A stretch of 64,000 nucleotides of DNA from Vibrio tapetis subsp. tapetis (GCF_900233005.1 NZ_LT960611.1:1116001-1180000); one strand, 5' to 3'. Positions 53,601 through 63,244 are shown, counted from the stretch's first letter. Numbers and translations: made by a program. Notes: generated by a model from the sequence alone, not told the origin.

Positions 53601-54298
53601 ATCATACAGTCCCAACTATTTGTTACTTGGTAATCTTGCTCAATTTCAAAGTTGATCACGCCGTCAACGTTGACTTCGTAGCCTTTCCAATTACTGTTTT
53701 GGTCTGTTGCTAAACGAGCCCCACCAGAAGTCTTGATACAACCGTCTGCATGAGTGAACAAATCGTTCCAGCTTCGTTCATGTACCTGTACATCTGCGAA
53801 ATCAGGTAAGAAGAACTTCCGTGCTTGCCATGAAACCTCGTTCTCGTCGACTTTCTCTTCGACATTCGTACAATCTCCGTAGCTATCTTCTTTACACTGA
53901 TAGTCTACGAACAAACCAGGAATCGTTAATACCGGTCTTGCACTGTCTTGATCTTCAATCCAACGCCCAAGCTTACCTTGGTCAATTTCGTCTTGACTGA
54001 TGATATCGGGGCTAATCATCGTGACTTTTAATCCGCCCTTATCATCACTTGTCAGCCCACCTTCAAATGAAAGCGTGACCAGTTTTTCCTGCCCTTGCAT
54101 AAACGGCGCCATAGAAACCGCATATTTAGGCGCTCGAGCCATTGAAGGCATATATAAATAGACTTGATCTGTTTTGAACTGAGATTTTGAAACTAAATTC
54201 GCAGGTTTAGTTGCCATATCGTATGCTTGGTCATCGGCGCCACAACCCGAGAGTATTCCACCTATAACCGAAGCTAAGGCAATTTTATTGTATTTCAT
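50633..54298 (-). CDS. Met-zincin type zinc metalloprotease lipoprotein
   Basis: A 1221-residue exported lipoprotein: signal peptide with lipobox ILSGC (Cys19). The extended zinc motif HELGHNLGLRHNF lies near residue 600 and is followed by a Met-turn YSSIMDYNP, which is the metzincin arrangement of the DUF4953 (Met-zincin) family (HExxHxxGLRHNF). The flanking domains are not recognised. It is preceded after 30 bases by a beta-barrel gene on the same strand, so the two probably form an operon acting at the cell surface. Substrate unknown. Confidence 0.88.
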   Translation of the reverse strand: MKYNKIALASVIGGILSGCGADDQAYDMATKPANLVSKSQFKTDQVYLYMPSMARAPKYAVSMAPFMQGQEKLVTLSFEGGLTSDDKGGLKVTMISPDIISQDEIDQGKLGRWIEDQDSARPVLTIPGLFVDYQCKEDSYGDCTNVEEKVDENEVSWQARKFFLPDFADVQVHERSWNDLFTHADGCIKTSGGARLATDQNSNWKGYEVNVDGVINFEIEQDYQVTNSWDCMINALSQSNFDMSTLTFTVSQFYSLVPLDLVRSPSPAKTGQPRVEGAYEPIVYMRGDEDTFGFFSNTRGRPDPSYVDGQFDQNFDYLHRFNPNLDSIVYHLSDSFDLNEETRFFKQVTKDVVEKLNPQLAKVGVPTIILEEPSGKQSGDLRYNVINLIDEPLDNGLAGYGPSAVNPITGEIVHAHVNQYSGVLRSISDWLWDRIALDYNKGRVTPVESLVTTNIPATNTSTSGGTIELDPNASQIDDSGVNAERLNNLPVANETLQHVIEAFNEQMRYTDEDVTIEKMSAITELEKRMWAENNMYPVSAMRGGTTIKSLPTTIGGRQLDMQAPELWKDEVVGGKLKSWSELTEKKQEELSLLIVGVFYAKTLVHELGHNLGLRHNFKGSNDSTNYFKDSELAEHGLKTVPGYSSIMDYNPSLLNALPVFGPYDLAALRFGYKREVETTHKFKASSDLPSHEFTSVKQYDDTICAEVLDGYTRPSDLVYDGVVNALESIFEKDRKDSSVDTESNLRVFSYCTDGNVSLNEDCNRHDEGRNRDEIMAFKLETYDDLYYKRSMRGMKENFSESTISSYANRRINDFMDWRNSIHDFQRWKEFMPSSFQDDGYRIFVSKIDPYCSNEANKTEITYELYCGSPKAVESARDKLVDILITPDHHCELVDSSNNYSYQKLATVIDEWNYRNFFPINHVPQSCFDATVVEALNTVGLTVKGEIGRYLNSGSAPRPAPVNNYSNYIDYVGHWADKLAAAVALVDRVGHRNTTSRSTVALLDLPDVSITSSGGRVIDVKKYLLDTLILGTEDYSKMFKDSAGNYQAAKGDFNGITWEDKIEIMPYYGSYSIRNHFNIPRFQQVPLTKAILVAMVTHSAGNMVDQRDETFSRMITIRSDYPSASGVRSYKRKNGRTYYAAEENQYAWGMIEFTNEFEALQSAEANSIDLTTIPLNSIALADYQDADKKLKLTKLYNYQLSSLENLPVYNLVRDLDLDLTTH

Positions 54299-54328
54299 AT
54301 CTGTGTCCCTTTGTTACTCGTTCTTTCC

Positions 54329-55189
54329 CTAAAATGAATAAGATATTTCAACATTATAACTTGCACTGTTTGGGTCAAATAAATCTATGTTACCAAGCGT
54401 CCCTCGCTCAGCGTCTGTATAAAAACCGGAAGTTGAAGCAGATATGGATATTCCAATATTATTCGTCACTTGATATGATCCATATATTGAGCCTGCATAA
54501 GTTATATCGGTACGGCGAGTTCCTTGATAAGAGCGACTATTTCCACCCAACATTGACATCCCCAAAGACAAATCATCCCATGAATAACCGGCTGCCAAGG
54601 ATAATGAATATATCCATTCTGTCAGTGACTTTTCTCCGGCAGTTTTATATTCGTGAAAGCTTTTAGAGATCCTTGGGGTCACAGAGAAGTTTATGCCCCA
54701 TTGTTTAGTGCTAACAGGGACTGCCACGCGAAATGCTGTGTTTAAAGAGTCCTTACGTGATGTTTCTGAAGTCGGTATTGTAAACTGACCAGATACCCCT
54801 ACTTTGCCAGACTCTCCGAAACCAAATAATTGAGTTCGGCTCATACCGATTACACTGTCAGTAACATAGTCACCTGTTTTGTCTTCGAGAGCGCGATACC
54901 CCCCCGTTTTAAAGTACGCCTTGTAGTCGCTTGAGAATGTGTAATCTAAGGACAGGCGCCATGACAAGCTTCTGATTGAACGATGATCATTCCGATTATA
55001 GATGTTAGTATCGTAGCCGCCTGAAATCATGCCACCTAGTTTACAGTCTAAGCACTTCGTGTTTTCTTTTATTTTATTTGAAGCTGTATTCTCATCAACG
55101 TTCTGCTCCTCTGCATATAAACAGGAGTTGACTAACAATAATATTACCAGTGCTGCTGATCTGTGCATCCACTTTTCTTTGTTCTGCAT
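54329..55189 (-). CDS. Outer-membrane beta-barrel protein, partner of the metalloprotease
   Basis: A 286-residue exported protein: basic N-terminus, hydrophobic core (AALVILLLVNSCLYAEE), then alternating strands (RSLSWRLSLDYTFSSDY, WGINFSVTPRISKSF) and a C-terminal Phe (VEISYSF), the sign of a barrel inserted by BAM. Two cysteines close together (KCLDCKLGG) follow the signal region. The family is not recognised. A second ATG seven codons in could be the start. Position directly upstream of the protease suggests a shared function. Confidence 0.8.
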   Translation of the reverse strand: MQNKEKWMHRSAALVILLLVNSCLYAEEQNVDENTASNKIKENTKCLDCKLGGMISGGYDTNIYNRNDHRSIRSLSWRLSLDYTFSSDYKAYFKTGGYRALEDKTGDYVTDSVIGMSRTQLFGFGESGKVGVSGQFTIPTSETSRKDSLNTAFRVAVPVSTKQWGINFSVTPRISKSFHEYKTAGEKSLTEWIYSLSLAAGYSWDDLSLGMSMLGGNSRSYQGTRRTDITYAGSIYGSYQVTNNIGISISASTSGFYTDAERGTLGNIDLFDPNSASYNVEISYSF

Positions 55190-55736
55190 AATAAATCGTC
55201 CATGAATGTAAGTTAGCTATAATGCTAACTCCTCCTCGCGTTATTTTAAATATAGGAATTCTTCACCGTTTCAAAATATTAAAACGGCTAATCCCTTAAA
55301 CTCTGAATTTAATAACGAATGCTAATTAATTTTCTATTATAAAAAACCTCAATACTAGTCAACTGATACACCTCATAAATACTACGTTATGCTGTCGTCT
55401 ATTTATAGTAATGTAACGGGAATCAAACATAGCTGCGAAGCACTTCACGTTAGCAACACATTTCTAAGGTCTAATTAATAACTAAACATTAATTTTATGT
55501 TTATATAAACATAATCCTAAACTTAATATTATTTTCTATTTATTTAATTAGAGTATCGAATTAAAAATTCAGCATGCCATAGTGATAAATTATAACAATG
55601 AGTGTGATGAGCTTAGACTCATACCACTAATATTACGTTCTTCATCTTATTAGTTTTTATATATGAAAAACTTCACCGTCCGCAAAAAAAAACGCTCTCC
55701 CAAAGGAAGAGCGCTCTTCTATAACACATACTATCG
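55190..55736. other. A/T-rich region upstream of the barrel-protease unit
   Basis: 547 bases of very A/T-rich sequence, holding the promoter region for the two-gene unit and, at its far end, the pyrF terminator. No frame in it looks like a gene. Its base composition fits H-NS binding, which is an inference. Confidence 0.5.
55684..55714 (-). terminator. pyrF terminator
   Basis: On the minus strand GCGCTCTTCC pairs with GGGAGAGCG over a short loop, followed by nine T residues. Confidence 0.88.
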
Positions 55737-56432
55737 TTATGCGAGTGTCTTATTTATCTCTACCAAGACAGCCGCAGGATCCGCAGCTTGTGTAATCGGC
55801 CTACCGATCACTAAGTAGTCAGAGCCCGCTTCAATTGCTTGTGGGGGTGTCATGATACGCTTCTGGTCGCCAACAGCCGCGCCAACCGGACGAATTCCAG
55901 GCGTTACAAGCTGAAATGACTTACCAAGCTCAGATTTAAGCATAGAGGCTTCTTGAGCAGAGCATACCACCCCGTCTAAGCCAGAATTCTTAGTCAAGTT
56001 CGCAAGTCGCATCACTTGTTGTTGTGGAGTGATGTCTAGACCAATACTGGCTAAGTCTGCTTGTTCCATGCTCGTCAAGACTGTTACACCAATAAGTAAA
56101 GGGCGGTCTTTACCATACGGTTCCAATATTTCACGAGAAGCCGTCATCATGCGCTCTCCGCCACTCGCATGAACATTCACCATCCATACGCCCATTTCTG
56201 CAGCTGCACGAACCGCTTTCGAACAGGTATTTGGGATATCGTGAAATTTAAGGTCTAAGAAAACACTGAAGCCGCGTTGATGAAGTTCGCGTACAAATTC
56301 AGGACCAAATAAAGTAAACATCTCTTTGCCTACTTTTAAGCGGCAACTTGCTGGGTCGATTCTGTCTACAAAGGCCAATGCGTCTGCTTGGTTATCATAG
56401 TCTAATGCCACGATGACTTTTTGGTCGTTCAT
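55737..56432 (-). CDS. pyrF: Orotidine-5'-phosphate decarboxylase
   Basis: PyrF converts OMP to UMP, the last step of de novo pyrimidine synthesis. The 231-residue TIM-barrel protein has [14 protein letters not shown], the catalytic [13 protein letters not shown] (Lys-Asp array), VNVHASGG and a C-terminal [11 protein letters not shown]. It follows lapB but a terminator lies between, so it may have its own promoter. Confidence 0.97.
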   Translation of the reverse strand: MNDQKVIVALDYDNQADALAFVDRIDPASCRLKVGKEMFTLFGPEFVRELHQRGFSVFLDLKFHDIPNTCSKAVRAAAEMGVWMVNVHASGGERMMTASREILEPYGKDRPLLIGVTVLTSMEQADLASIGLDITPQQQVMRLANLTKNSGLDGVVCSAQEASMLKSELGKSFQLVTPGIRPVGAAVGDQKRIMTPPQAIEAGSDYLVIGRPITQAADPAAVLVEINKTLA

Positions 56433-56460
56433 TTTCTCTCCTAACTAACTTTGAAAATCT

Positions 56461-56486
56461 AAAAAAGCAGCGGGATCGCCGCTGCC
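56461..56486 (-). terminator. lapB terminator
   Basis: On the minus strand GCAGCGG pairs with CCGCTGC over a 5-base loop, followed by TTTTTT. Confidence 0.88.
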
Positions 56487-56520
56487 ATTTTAATTTTGGG
56501 TGTTACCCCAATGGTGTAAA

Positions 56521-57690
56521 TTACTCTCCATCAAGGCCTCGTATGGGCTTGATCGTTCCCCACCCCTTACATGATGGACAATGCCAATAAAGGGAATGAG
56601 TCGAAAAGCCACATTTACGGCATCGATGATGAGGTTTTAATTTAAGTTGCTCGCCAACCATGGATTGAAGAGTCGTTAAGCTGTCTTTTGCCCTACCCTC
56701 CTCAGCCTCAGAAAGGTGGTAGTCCATTAGGCGATAGAACCCTTTCATAGTTGGGTTCTTTATTAGTTGTCTTGTAAGCAAGGTTTGTGCGGCAGCCGGC
56801 CCTTCATGTTGTGCGACTAATTGAGCAAGCATCAATTCAGCTGATACCCCTGCTTTTTTTGCGATACATTGTTGAAGGAACGTGAGCAGTTCATTTTCAC
56901 GTCCTAAATGATGGTAGCAGTCTGCCAATATTGGTAATACTTCCCCGACAAAGTCGATGTCTTGATCCAAGACCATTTCCATATAAGACGCGGTTTGAGC
57001 ATAATCTTCGTTAATTAAATAGACTTTGCCCAACTGGATACTGGCTCGAACACACTTAGGATCCTCAAGTAACGCTTTTTTCAATAAGCCAATAACACGC
57101 TTTTGGTTACCTTCACCCTGTTCCAGCATCGCAAGTTCACAATAGTAATGTGCGATGTCTTTTTTGAATTTTTTCTTACCGGTTTTAACCAAGGCTAATG
57201 AATAATCAATGGCTTTTTGCCATTCACGAGTTTGTTGATAGATAGCGACCAATTGTCCAAGAGCTGCCGTCCGGTGATCGGGTTCATCCAATAACTGCAT
57301 GAAAATACGCTCAGCGCGATCGAGCAAACCAGAGACCATGAAGTCCTTCGCTAGCTGCTGCAAAGCTATATTTTTTTGCTCAATGGTTAAACCAGAACGA
57401 GATATTAGATTTTGGTGTATGCGAATTGCACGATCAACTTCACCTCGGGAACGGAACAGGTTACCGAGTGCGAGATGGGTATCGATGGTCTCGTCATCTA
57501 CTTGCAAAAGCTCAATGAAGTGATCGACTGCTTTGTCTGACTGATCAGACAGGAGCAAGTTTAACCCCATCACATATTGACGAGAGATTTGATTAGATTG
57601 TTTCTGCTTGTCGAACCTAGCGCTGCGGTTGCCCATGTACCAGCCATAAGCCGCCGCGACGGGAAGTAACAAGAAGAGTAATTCCAGCAT
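56521..57690 (-). CDS. lapB: Lipopolysaccharide assembly protein B (YciM)
   Basis: LapB is an inner-membrane-anchored scaffold that controls LpxC turnover with FtsH and so LPS amount. The 389-residue protein has an N-terminal membrane segment (LELLFLLLPVAAAYGWYMG), a series of tetratricopeptide repeats over most of its length (for example ALGNLFRSRGEVDRAIRIHQ), and a C-terminal rubredoxin-type zinc/iron knuckle (CRKCGFSTH...WHCPSCKGWG). It is 11 bases after lapA, matching the conserved lapAB pair. Confidence 0.96.
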   Translation of the reverse strand: MLELLFLLLPVAAAYGWYMGNRSARFDKQKQSNQISRQYVMGLNLLLSDQSDKAVDHFIELLQVDDETIDTHLALGNLFRSRGEVDRAIRIHQNLISRSGLTIEQKNIALQQLAKDFMVSGLLDRAERIFMQLLDEPDHRTAALGQLVAIYQQTREWQKAIDYSLALVKTGKKKFKKDIAHYYCELAMLEQGEGNQKRVIGLLKKALLEDPKCVRASIQLGKVYLINEDYAQTASYMEMVLDQDIDFVGEVLPILADCYHHLGRENELLTFLQQCIAKKAGVSAELMLAQLVAQHEGPAAAQTLLTRQLIKNPTMKGFYRLMDYHLSEAEEGRAKDSLTTLQSMVGEQLKLKPHHRCRKCGFSTHSLYWHCPSCKGWGTIKPIRGLDGE

Positions 57691-57701
57691 TCAGTTGCCC
57701 T

Positions 57702-57977
57702 TTAGGCCTTGCTCTCTTTCGCATCAACCTTTGGTTGATACTTTTTTAACTGTTTATTTAAGCGGCGAATCGTCAATTTGTACTTAAACTGTACGCTACC
57801 GAAGGCCAATGCAGACAAAGCAACCCCAGTGGCAAATACGATGCCGAGCAGTATTGATAAGTGAAAATCACCTTTTGCAAGAAGGTAGTTAAACGTCACG
57901 ACTTCTTGGTTTTGGGCTCCTAACGCTAAAGCAATTAGGACAAGGGCGATAACCACAATTATTTTTATAATTTTCAT
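57702..57977 (-). CDS. lapA: Lipopolysaccharide assembly protein A (YciS)
   Basis: LapA is a small inner-membrane protein that works with LapB in LPS assembly. The 91-residue protein has two membrane segments (IIKIIVVIALVLIALALGAQ and HLSILLGIVFATGVALSALA) with the family linker NQEVVTFNYLLA between them, and a basic C-terminal tail. Length is typical. Confidence 0.94.
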   Translation of the reverse strand: MKIIKIIVVIALVLIALALGAQNQEVVTFNYLLAKGDFHLSILLGIVFATGVALSALAFGSVQFKYKLTIRRLNKQLKKYQPKVDAKESKA

Positions 57978-58085
57978 AACTCAGCACTCCTGATATTGGA
58001 TTCACAGCCCTAGATTATGCAGTAAATTATGCTTTCAAGCCATGCTGATAGCCAAGAAACAGCTAATTAACTATTTTAAGGTTAT

Positions 58086-58118
58086 AAAAAAGCGGCATAC
58101 TATCAGCATGCCGCTTTT
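58086..58118 (-). terminator. ihfB terminator
   Basis: On the minus strand AAAAGCGGCATGC pairs with GTATGCCGCTTTT, followed by TT; it separates ihfB from lapA. Confidence 0.88.
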
Positions 58119-58140
58119 GTATAACACCAATACATGATGA

Positions 58141-58425
58141 TTAACTATGAATGTTTACACGTTCACGTAATTCTTTACCAGGTTTGAAATGAGGAACGTA
58201 TTTACCTTCCAGTTCAACCTTGTCACCAGTTTTAGGGTTACGGCCCATTCTAGGATCTCGATAGTGCAGTGAGAAACTACCGAAACCACGGATTTCAATA
58301 CGATCACCGTTTTCTAGGGTAGATGCCATATGTTCAAGGATATCCTTAACAGCGTCTTCCACTTCTTTTGCAGAAAGGTGTGTTTGTTGCGCGCAGAGTC
58401 TTTCAATTAATTCAGACTTAGTCAT
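58141..58425 (-). CDS. ihfB: Integration host factor beta subunit
   Basis: IHF-beta pairs with IHF-alpha to bend DNA sharply in recombination, replication and transcription. The 94-residue protein has [39 protein letters not shown] and the intercalating proline in [13 protein letters not shown] chose the ATG at 58425 to match the E. coli length (94); an upstream in-frame ATG adds four residues. Such factors are also used by tyrosine integrases. Confidence 0.97.
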   Translation of the reverse strand: MTKSELIERLCAQQTHLSAKEVEDAVKDILEHMASTLENGDRIEIRGFGSFSLHYRDPRMGRNPKTGDKVELEGKYVPHFKPGKELRERVNIHS

Positions 58426-58466
58426 AGTTTCCCTCATTACTGTTGAAATCAGTAAGGCACATATCG

Positions 58467-58493
58467 AAAAAAAGGGAGCCTTACGGCTCCCTC
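58467..58493 (-). terminator. rpsA terminator
   Basis: On the minus strand AGGGAGCC pairs with GGCTCCCT over a GTAA tetraloop, followed by TTTTTTT. Confidence 0.93.
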
Positions 58494-58504
58494 TTAGCGA
58501 TTAA

Positions 58505-60175
58505 TTATTCGCCTTTAGCAGCCTTGAATGCGTCAGCCATAGCGTTACCGAAACCACCTTCTTCAGGTTTGTTCAGTGTAGCCATTGCTTCTTGCTCTTC
58601 AGCTTCATCTTTAGCTTTGATAGATAGGTTGATTACGCGGTTTTTACGGTCTACACCAGTAAATTTCGCTTCAACGCTGTCACCAACGCTTAGGATTAGA
58701 GACGCATCTTCGATACGGTCACGTGATACTTCAGAAGCACGGATGTAACCTTCAACGCCGTCTACTAGTTCAATTGTAGCACCTTTTGCATCAACTGCAG
58801 TAACAGTACCGTTAACTAGCGTACCTTTTTTGTTGTCAGCTACGTATGCATTGAACGGGTCGTTTTCCATTTGCTTAACGCCAAGAGAAATACGCTCACG
58901 CTCAGCGTCTACTGCTAGAACAACTGCAGAGATTTCATCGCCTTTCTTGTAGTCACGAACTGCGTCTTCACCAGCAACATTCCAAGAAATGTCAGATAGG
59001 TGAACAAGACCGTCGATGCCACCGTCAAGACCGATGAAGATACCAAAGTCAGTGATAGACTTGATCTTACCAGTTACTTGATCGCCTTTAGCTTGCGCTT
59101 CAGCGAATGACTGCCATGGGTTAGCTTTACATTGCTTAAGACCTAGAGAGATACGACGACGTTCTTCGTCGATCTCAAGAACCATAACCTCAACTTCGTC
59201 GCCAACATTAACAACTTTAGAAGGGTGGATGTTCTTGTTAGTCCAATCCATTTCAGAAACGTGTACTAGACCTTCAACGCCTTCTTCGATTTCAACGAAG
59301 CAACCGTAGTCAGTTAGGTTAGTAACACGGCCAGAAAGTTTGTGACCTTCTGGGTAACGCTTAGCAATTGCTACCCATGGATCTTCGCCAAGTTGCTTAA
59401 GACCTAGAGAAACACGAGTGCGCTCACGGTCAAACTTAAGAACTTTAACTAGGATTTCGTCACCAACATTTACGATCTCAGATGGGTGCTTAACACGCTT
59501 CCAAGCCATATCTGTGATGTGAAGAAGGCCATCTACACCGCCAAGGTCAACGAATGCGCCGTAGTCAGTAAGGTTCTTAACGATACCTTTAACTTCAGTG
59601 CCTTCTTGAAGAGTTTCAAGAAGTTCGTCACGCTCAACACTGTTTTCAGATTCGATAACAGCACGACGAGAAACAACAACGTTGTTACGCTTCTGGTCTA
59701 GCTTGATTACTTTGAACTCTAGCTCTTTGTTTTCTAGGTGAGCAGTGTCACGGATTGGACGTACGTCTACTAGAGAACCAGGAAGGAAAGCACGGATACC
59801 GTTTAGTTCAACAGTGAAACCGCCTTTAACTTTACCGTTGATGATACCAACAACAGTTTCAGCTTCTTCGTAAGCTTTCTCAAGTACGATCCAAGCTTCA
59901 TGACGCTTCGCTTTCTCACGAGAAAGTTGAGTCTCACCGAAACCATCTTCAACAGCGTCAAGCGCTACGTCTACTTCAGAACCAACTTCAACTTCAAGTT
60001 CGCCAGCAGCGTTCTTGAATTGTTCAGCAGGGATAGCAGATTCAGACTTAAGGCCAGCATCTACAAGAACGAAACCGTTCTCGATAGCTACTACAGTACC
60101 TTTAACAATAGTACCTTGTTGGAATTCAGTTTCAGATAGAAACTCTTCAAAGAGTTGAGCAAAAGATTCAGTCAT
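58505..60175 (-). CDS. rpsA: 30S ribosomal protein S1
   Basis: S1 binds mRNA and unfolds it on the 30S subunit. The 556-residue protein has six S1/OB repeats; the conserved strand pair recurs as ...[75 protein letters not shown] and so on. It starts [13 protein letters not shown] as in E. coli (557 aa); the frame runs five codons further upstream. A leader hairpin CCACG / CGTGG (about 60201-60223) could take part in autoregulation. Confidence 0.98.
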   Translation of the reverse strand: MTESFAQLFEEFLSETEFQQGTIVKGTVVAIENGFVLVDAGLKSESAIPAEQFKNAAGELEVEVGSEVDVALDAVEDGFGETQLSREKAKRHEAWIVLEKAYEEAETVVGIINGKVKGGFTVELNGIRAFLPGSLVDVRPIRDTAHLENKELEFKVIKLDQKRNNVVVSRRAVIESENSVERDELLETLQEGTEVKGIVKNLTDYGAFVDLGGVDGLLHITDMAWKRVKHPSEIVNVGDEILVKVLKFDRERTRVSLGLKQLGEDPWVAIAKRYPEGHKLSGRVTNLTDYGCFVEIEEGVEGLVHVSEMDWTNKNIHPSKVVNVGDEVEVMVLEIDEERRRISLGLKQCKANPWQSFAEAQAKGDQVTGKIKSITDFGIFIGLDGGIDGLVHLSDISWNVAGEDAVRDYKKGDEISAVVLAVDAERERISLGVKQMENDPFNAYVADNKKGTLVNGTVTAVDAKGATIELVDGVEGYIRASEVSRDRIEDASLILSVGDSVEAKFTGVDRKNRVINLSIKAKDEAEEQEAMATLNKPEEGGFGNAMADAFKAAKGE

Positions 60176-60320
60176 TAATTTGATCTTCAATAATTAAACG
60201 TCCACGGGCATCCTACCGCGTGGGGTTGATAAAATTGCCAGTCATCATCCTTGCGACCGACATTCCTATTGCCTAAGTTTCAGCTAGAAGCTATTTCAGC
60301 AAAAACTGTTTCGCTAAAAG

Positions 60321-61004
60321 CTAAACCTCAGACAATTTAGATTCTATAAATACAAGTGCTTGCTGCACCACTTCTTCAATCGAAAGTGATGTTGAGTCAA
60401 GCACTAGTGCGTCTTCAGCAGGACGCAAAGGAGCAACCGCTCGATTTCTATCGCGGAAGTCTCTGTCCTGTATCTCGCACAAAAGGTCATCAAATTTAAC
60501 ACTATGGCCTTTATCTTGCAACTGCTTATAACGGCGATTAGCGCGTTCTTCAGCACTTGCGTCTAGAAATATTTTAGCAACTGCGCTGGTAAATACAACC
60601 GTGCCTAAATCTCGACCATCCCCGACTAAGCCTGGGGAAGATGCAAATGAACGCTGACGCCTTAGTAAAGCTTCACGTACTCTGGGCAATGCCGCGATCT
60701 TTGAAGCCGCTTCACCGGTGGTTTCTTTGCGCAGCTCTTTAGAAACGTCTTCGCCTTCTAAAATCACTTTAACCAACTCACCTTCTGCGATGAATTGTAC
60801 GTCTAGATGCGTCGCCAGCGGTACCAAAACGTCTTCTGATTCGGTATCTAAACCATGATGAATTGCTGCTAATGCCAACACTCTGTATATCGCACCAGAA
60901 TCTAGCAAGTGAAAGCCCAGTTTTTCTGCCAACAGCATGCACAACGTTCCTTTGCCTGCACCGCTTGGCCCATCAACAGTAATGACTGGTGGTTGAGTGG
61001 ACAT
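60321..61004 (-). CDS. cmk: Cytidylate kinase
   Basis: Cmk phosphorylates CMP and dCMP. The 227-residue P-loop kinase has [45 protein letters not shown] and [20 protein letters not shown] chose the ATG at 61004, where GGAG lies seven bases upstream; an in-frame ATG four codons earlier overlaps that site. It precedes rpsA as in most Gammaproteobacteria. Confidence 0.97.
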   Translation of the reverse strand: MSTQPPVITVDGPSGAGKGTLCMLLAEKLGFHLLDSGAIYRVLALAAIHHGLDTESEDVLVPLATHLDVQFIAEGELVKVILEGEDVSKELRKETTGEAASKIAALPRVREALLRRQRSFASSPGLVGDGRDLGTVVFTSAVAKIFLDASAEERANRRYKQLQDKGHSVKFDDLLCEIQDRDFRDRNRAVAPLRPAEDALVLDSTSLSIEEVVQQALVFIESKLSEV

Positions 61005-61110
61005 CAGATTCTCCATTTTAGTTAGTAGCTATGAGCAGCATTTAGCTGCCTGCTTTTATCGGCGGTGTATTATACAGAAACTGACGCAGTTCCATAAGGA
61101 AAAATTAATA

Positions 61111-61133
61111 AAGTCTGCCATTTAGACAGACTT
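61111..61133 (-). terminator. Probable sohB terminator
   Basis: AAGTCTG / CAGACTT with a 9-base loop, followed on the minus strand by TATTAATTTTT; the T-run is interrupted. Confidence 0.55.
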
Positions 61134-61154
61134 TATATTGGTTTGACTTAATCC

Positions 61155-62222
61155 CTATAAGATAGGTCGCTGGCCTCGATTGATCCACTTCATTAGCACG
61201 TGGTCTGCAGCTTCTCCTGCTACGCCTGCCAGTTTATCTGTCAGCTTTTTCTTTTGTACATAAGAGAGAGACAGAACGGTCTTGTCTTTACAGGCCTGAA
61301 TCACTAAATCATCGGATGTAGAGATCTCATCAACTAGACCAAGCTCGTGAGCTTGTGTTCCAAACCAGTGCTCTCCGGTTGCTACTTTATCTAGATCAAG
61401 TTCAGGGCGACGAGCGTGTATAAAATCTTTAAACAACCCATGCGTCTCTTCGAGTTCTTCTTTGAATTTTTCTCGCGCTTTGTCTGTGTTTTCACCAAAC
61501 ATCGTTAGCGTACGTTTGTATTCACCAGCCGTTAATTGCTCATATTCGATATCGTGTTTTTTAAGCAGTTTACTGAAATTTGGTAATTGAGCGATAACGC
61601 CGATTGAGCCAACAATCGCAAACGGTGCCGATACAATTTTATCAGCAACACATGCCATCATATAACCGCCACTGGCCGCTACTTTATCGACTGAAATGGT
61701 TAACGGTATTTTAGCGGCTTTAATTCGGTCTAGTTGTGAAGCGGCTAGTCCGTAACCGTGCACCATACCGCCACCAGACTCAAGTCTTACCAAGACTTCA
61801 TCACCTTCTTGGGCAACTGATATTAATGCAGAGACTTCTTCGCGCAACGACGTCACTTCTTTTGCATCAATACTGCCATTAAAGTCCAGTACAAACAGAT
61901 GAGGCTTACGGCTCGAGGCAAGTTTACCGTCTTTTACTGACTGTTTAACTTCTTTTTCACGTTGCTTGTGTTCTTCTTTCTCTTGTTTCTTTTCTGCTTT
62001 ATGACGAGCCTTAAGATAGGCATCATCATGAATATGGTCTTCTAAATACTCGAGATTATCTTGATGCTTATCAGTCAAGTTGATGATCTCCAACTCTCCT
62101 TTCGCAGAACCATGCTTACTACCAACCAATTTTATGATGATTAATAAAGCAGCAACCGCAGCAAGTAGTGTGACGATCTTAGCTAAAAACAAACCATAAT
62201 CTAATAAAAATTCCAATGTCAT
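61155..62222 (-). CDS. sohB: Inner-membrane peptidase SohB
   Basis: SohB is an S49-family serine peptidase related to signal peptide peptidase SppA, acting on membrane proteins. The 355-residue protein has an N-terminal membrane segment (IVTLLAAVAALLIIIKLVG), a charged linker, the nucleophile in KVAASGGYMMACVAD and the general-base lysine in LTAGEYKRTLTMFG. Length is close to E. coli SohB (349). It is divergent from yciK. Confidence 0.95.
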   Translation of the reverse strand: MTLEFLLDYGLFLAKIVTLLAAVAALLIIIKLVGSKHGSAKGELEIINLTDKHQDNLEYLEDHIHDDAYLKARHKAEKKQEKEEHKQREKEVKQSVKDGKLASSRKPHLFVLDFNGSIDAKEVTSLREEVSALISVAQEGDEVLVRLESGGGMVHGYGLAASQLDRIKAAKIPLTISVDKVAASGGYMMACVADKIVSAPFAIVGSIGVIAQLPNFSKLLKKHDIEYEQLTAGEYKRTLTMFGENTDKAREKFKEELEETHGLFKDFIHARRPELDLDKVATGEHWFGTQAHELGLVDEISTSDDLVIQACKDKTVLSLSYVQKKKLTDKLAGVAGEAADHVLMKWINRGQRPIL

Positions 62223-62355
62223 ATCCCCTATGAAACGAATTCGTGTATTGTAACTGTCTTATCACAATTACCAACTAATAATGCTAATTTCTGCCAGAAA
62301 TATCTGCCTTAAGGTCGGATGGCGAAATTGCCGAACAAACAAAGGGATGAGTGCT

Positions 62356-63096
62356 GTGGATTATTCGGTCTCAACAGATAATTTAAAAGATAAAGTGATT
62401 TTAGTAACAGGTGCGGGAGACGGCATAGGTAAACAAGCGGCTATTAGTTATGCAAAGCAAGGCGCAACCGTCATTTTACTTGGCAGGACAGTAAAAAAGC
62501 TTGAACAAACCTATGATGAAATTGAGGCGCTTGGTTACCCTCAGCCAGCCATCATTCCACTTGATATGAAAGGCGCAACAGAGAAACACTATCAAGATAT
62601 GGCTGAAACCATAGAAGGGCAATTTGGTCGTTTGGATGGCTTATTGAACAATGCAGGAATTCTCGGAATCATCAGCCCATTTGAACAAATCGGCGAAGAT
62701 TCTTACGATGATGTCATGCAAGTTAACGTCAAAGCTCAGTTTTTAATAACCAAAGCATTGCTGCCAATATTAAAGAAATCTGATGACGCTCGCATCCTAT
62801 TCACCTCTTCAACAGTTGGTCATCAAGGCAGAGCATTCTGGGGTGTGTATGCTATGTCTAAATTCGCGACAGAAGGCATGATGCAAGTATTAACTGATGA
62901 GTTGGAAAATACTCCGGTTCGAGTAAACGCGATTAATCCGGGAGGCACTCGCACAAGCATGCGTGCTAAAGCTTTCCCTGCAGAAGATAGCAATGGCTTA
63001 AAGACGGCGCAAGATATTATGCCGCTCTACGTTTACCTCATGTCTCCTGAAGGACAATCAGTACATGGTCAATGCATCGATGCACAGCCTAAATAA
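62356..63096 (+). CDS. yciK: Short-chain dehydrogenase/reductase YciK
   Basis: A 246-residue Rossmann-fold oxidoreductase: ILVTGAGDGIGKQAAISYA (TGxxxGIG), NNAGILG, the catalytic Ser in LFTSSTVG, and YAMSKFATEG (YxxxK). It matches E. coli YciK closely, including NPGGTRTSMRAKAFP and the end DAQP. I chose the GTG at 62356: AGGG lies nine bases upstream, and the E. coli start (MHYQPKQD) aligns there. An ATG three codons earlier is in frame, but AAAGGG directly abuts it. Substrate unknown. Confidence 0.92.
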   Translation: MDYSVSTDNLKDKVILVTGAGDGIGKQAAISYAKQGATVILLGRTVKKLEQTYDEIEALGYPQPAIIPLDMKGATEKHYQDMAETIEGQFGRLDGLLNNAGILGIISPFEQIGEDSYDDVMQVNVKAQFLITKALLPILKKSDDARILFTSSTVGHQGRAFWGVYAMSKFATEGMMQVLTDELENTPVRVNAINPGGTRTSMRAKAFPAEDSNGLKTAQDIMPLYVYLMSPEGQSVHGQCIDAQPK

Positions 63097-63133
63097 AAAT
63101 TAAGAACAATGGATGAGAGCTTAACCGCTCTCA

Positions 63134-63244
63134 CTATTCGTTATCAACGTGATGCTGAGCTTCTACCTTGTGCTCTGTTTTCCAGTACTTCCTGTACGCT
63201 ATCACGGCTAAAGTAAACAACCATTTACTTACAACCCAAGTCAT
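63134..63244 (-). CDS. Possible 36-residue membrane peptide
   Basis: An ATG with AGGAG five bases upstream opens a frame for MTWVVSKWLFTLAVIAYRKY and a charged tail ending HHVDNE. The hydrophobic N-terminus and charged end look like a small membrane protein. It lies after the cheV terminator, and its stop overlaps a hairpin GAGAGC / GCTCTC. No family is recognised; chance cannot be excluded. Confidence 0.45.
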   Translation of the reverse strand: MTWVVSKWLFTLAVIAYRKYWKTEHKVEAQHHVDNE

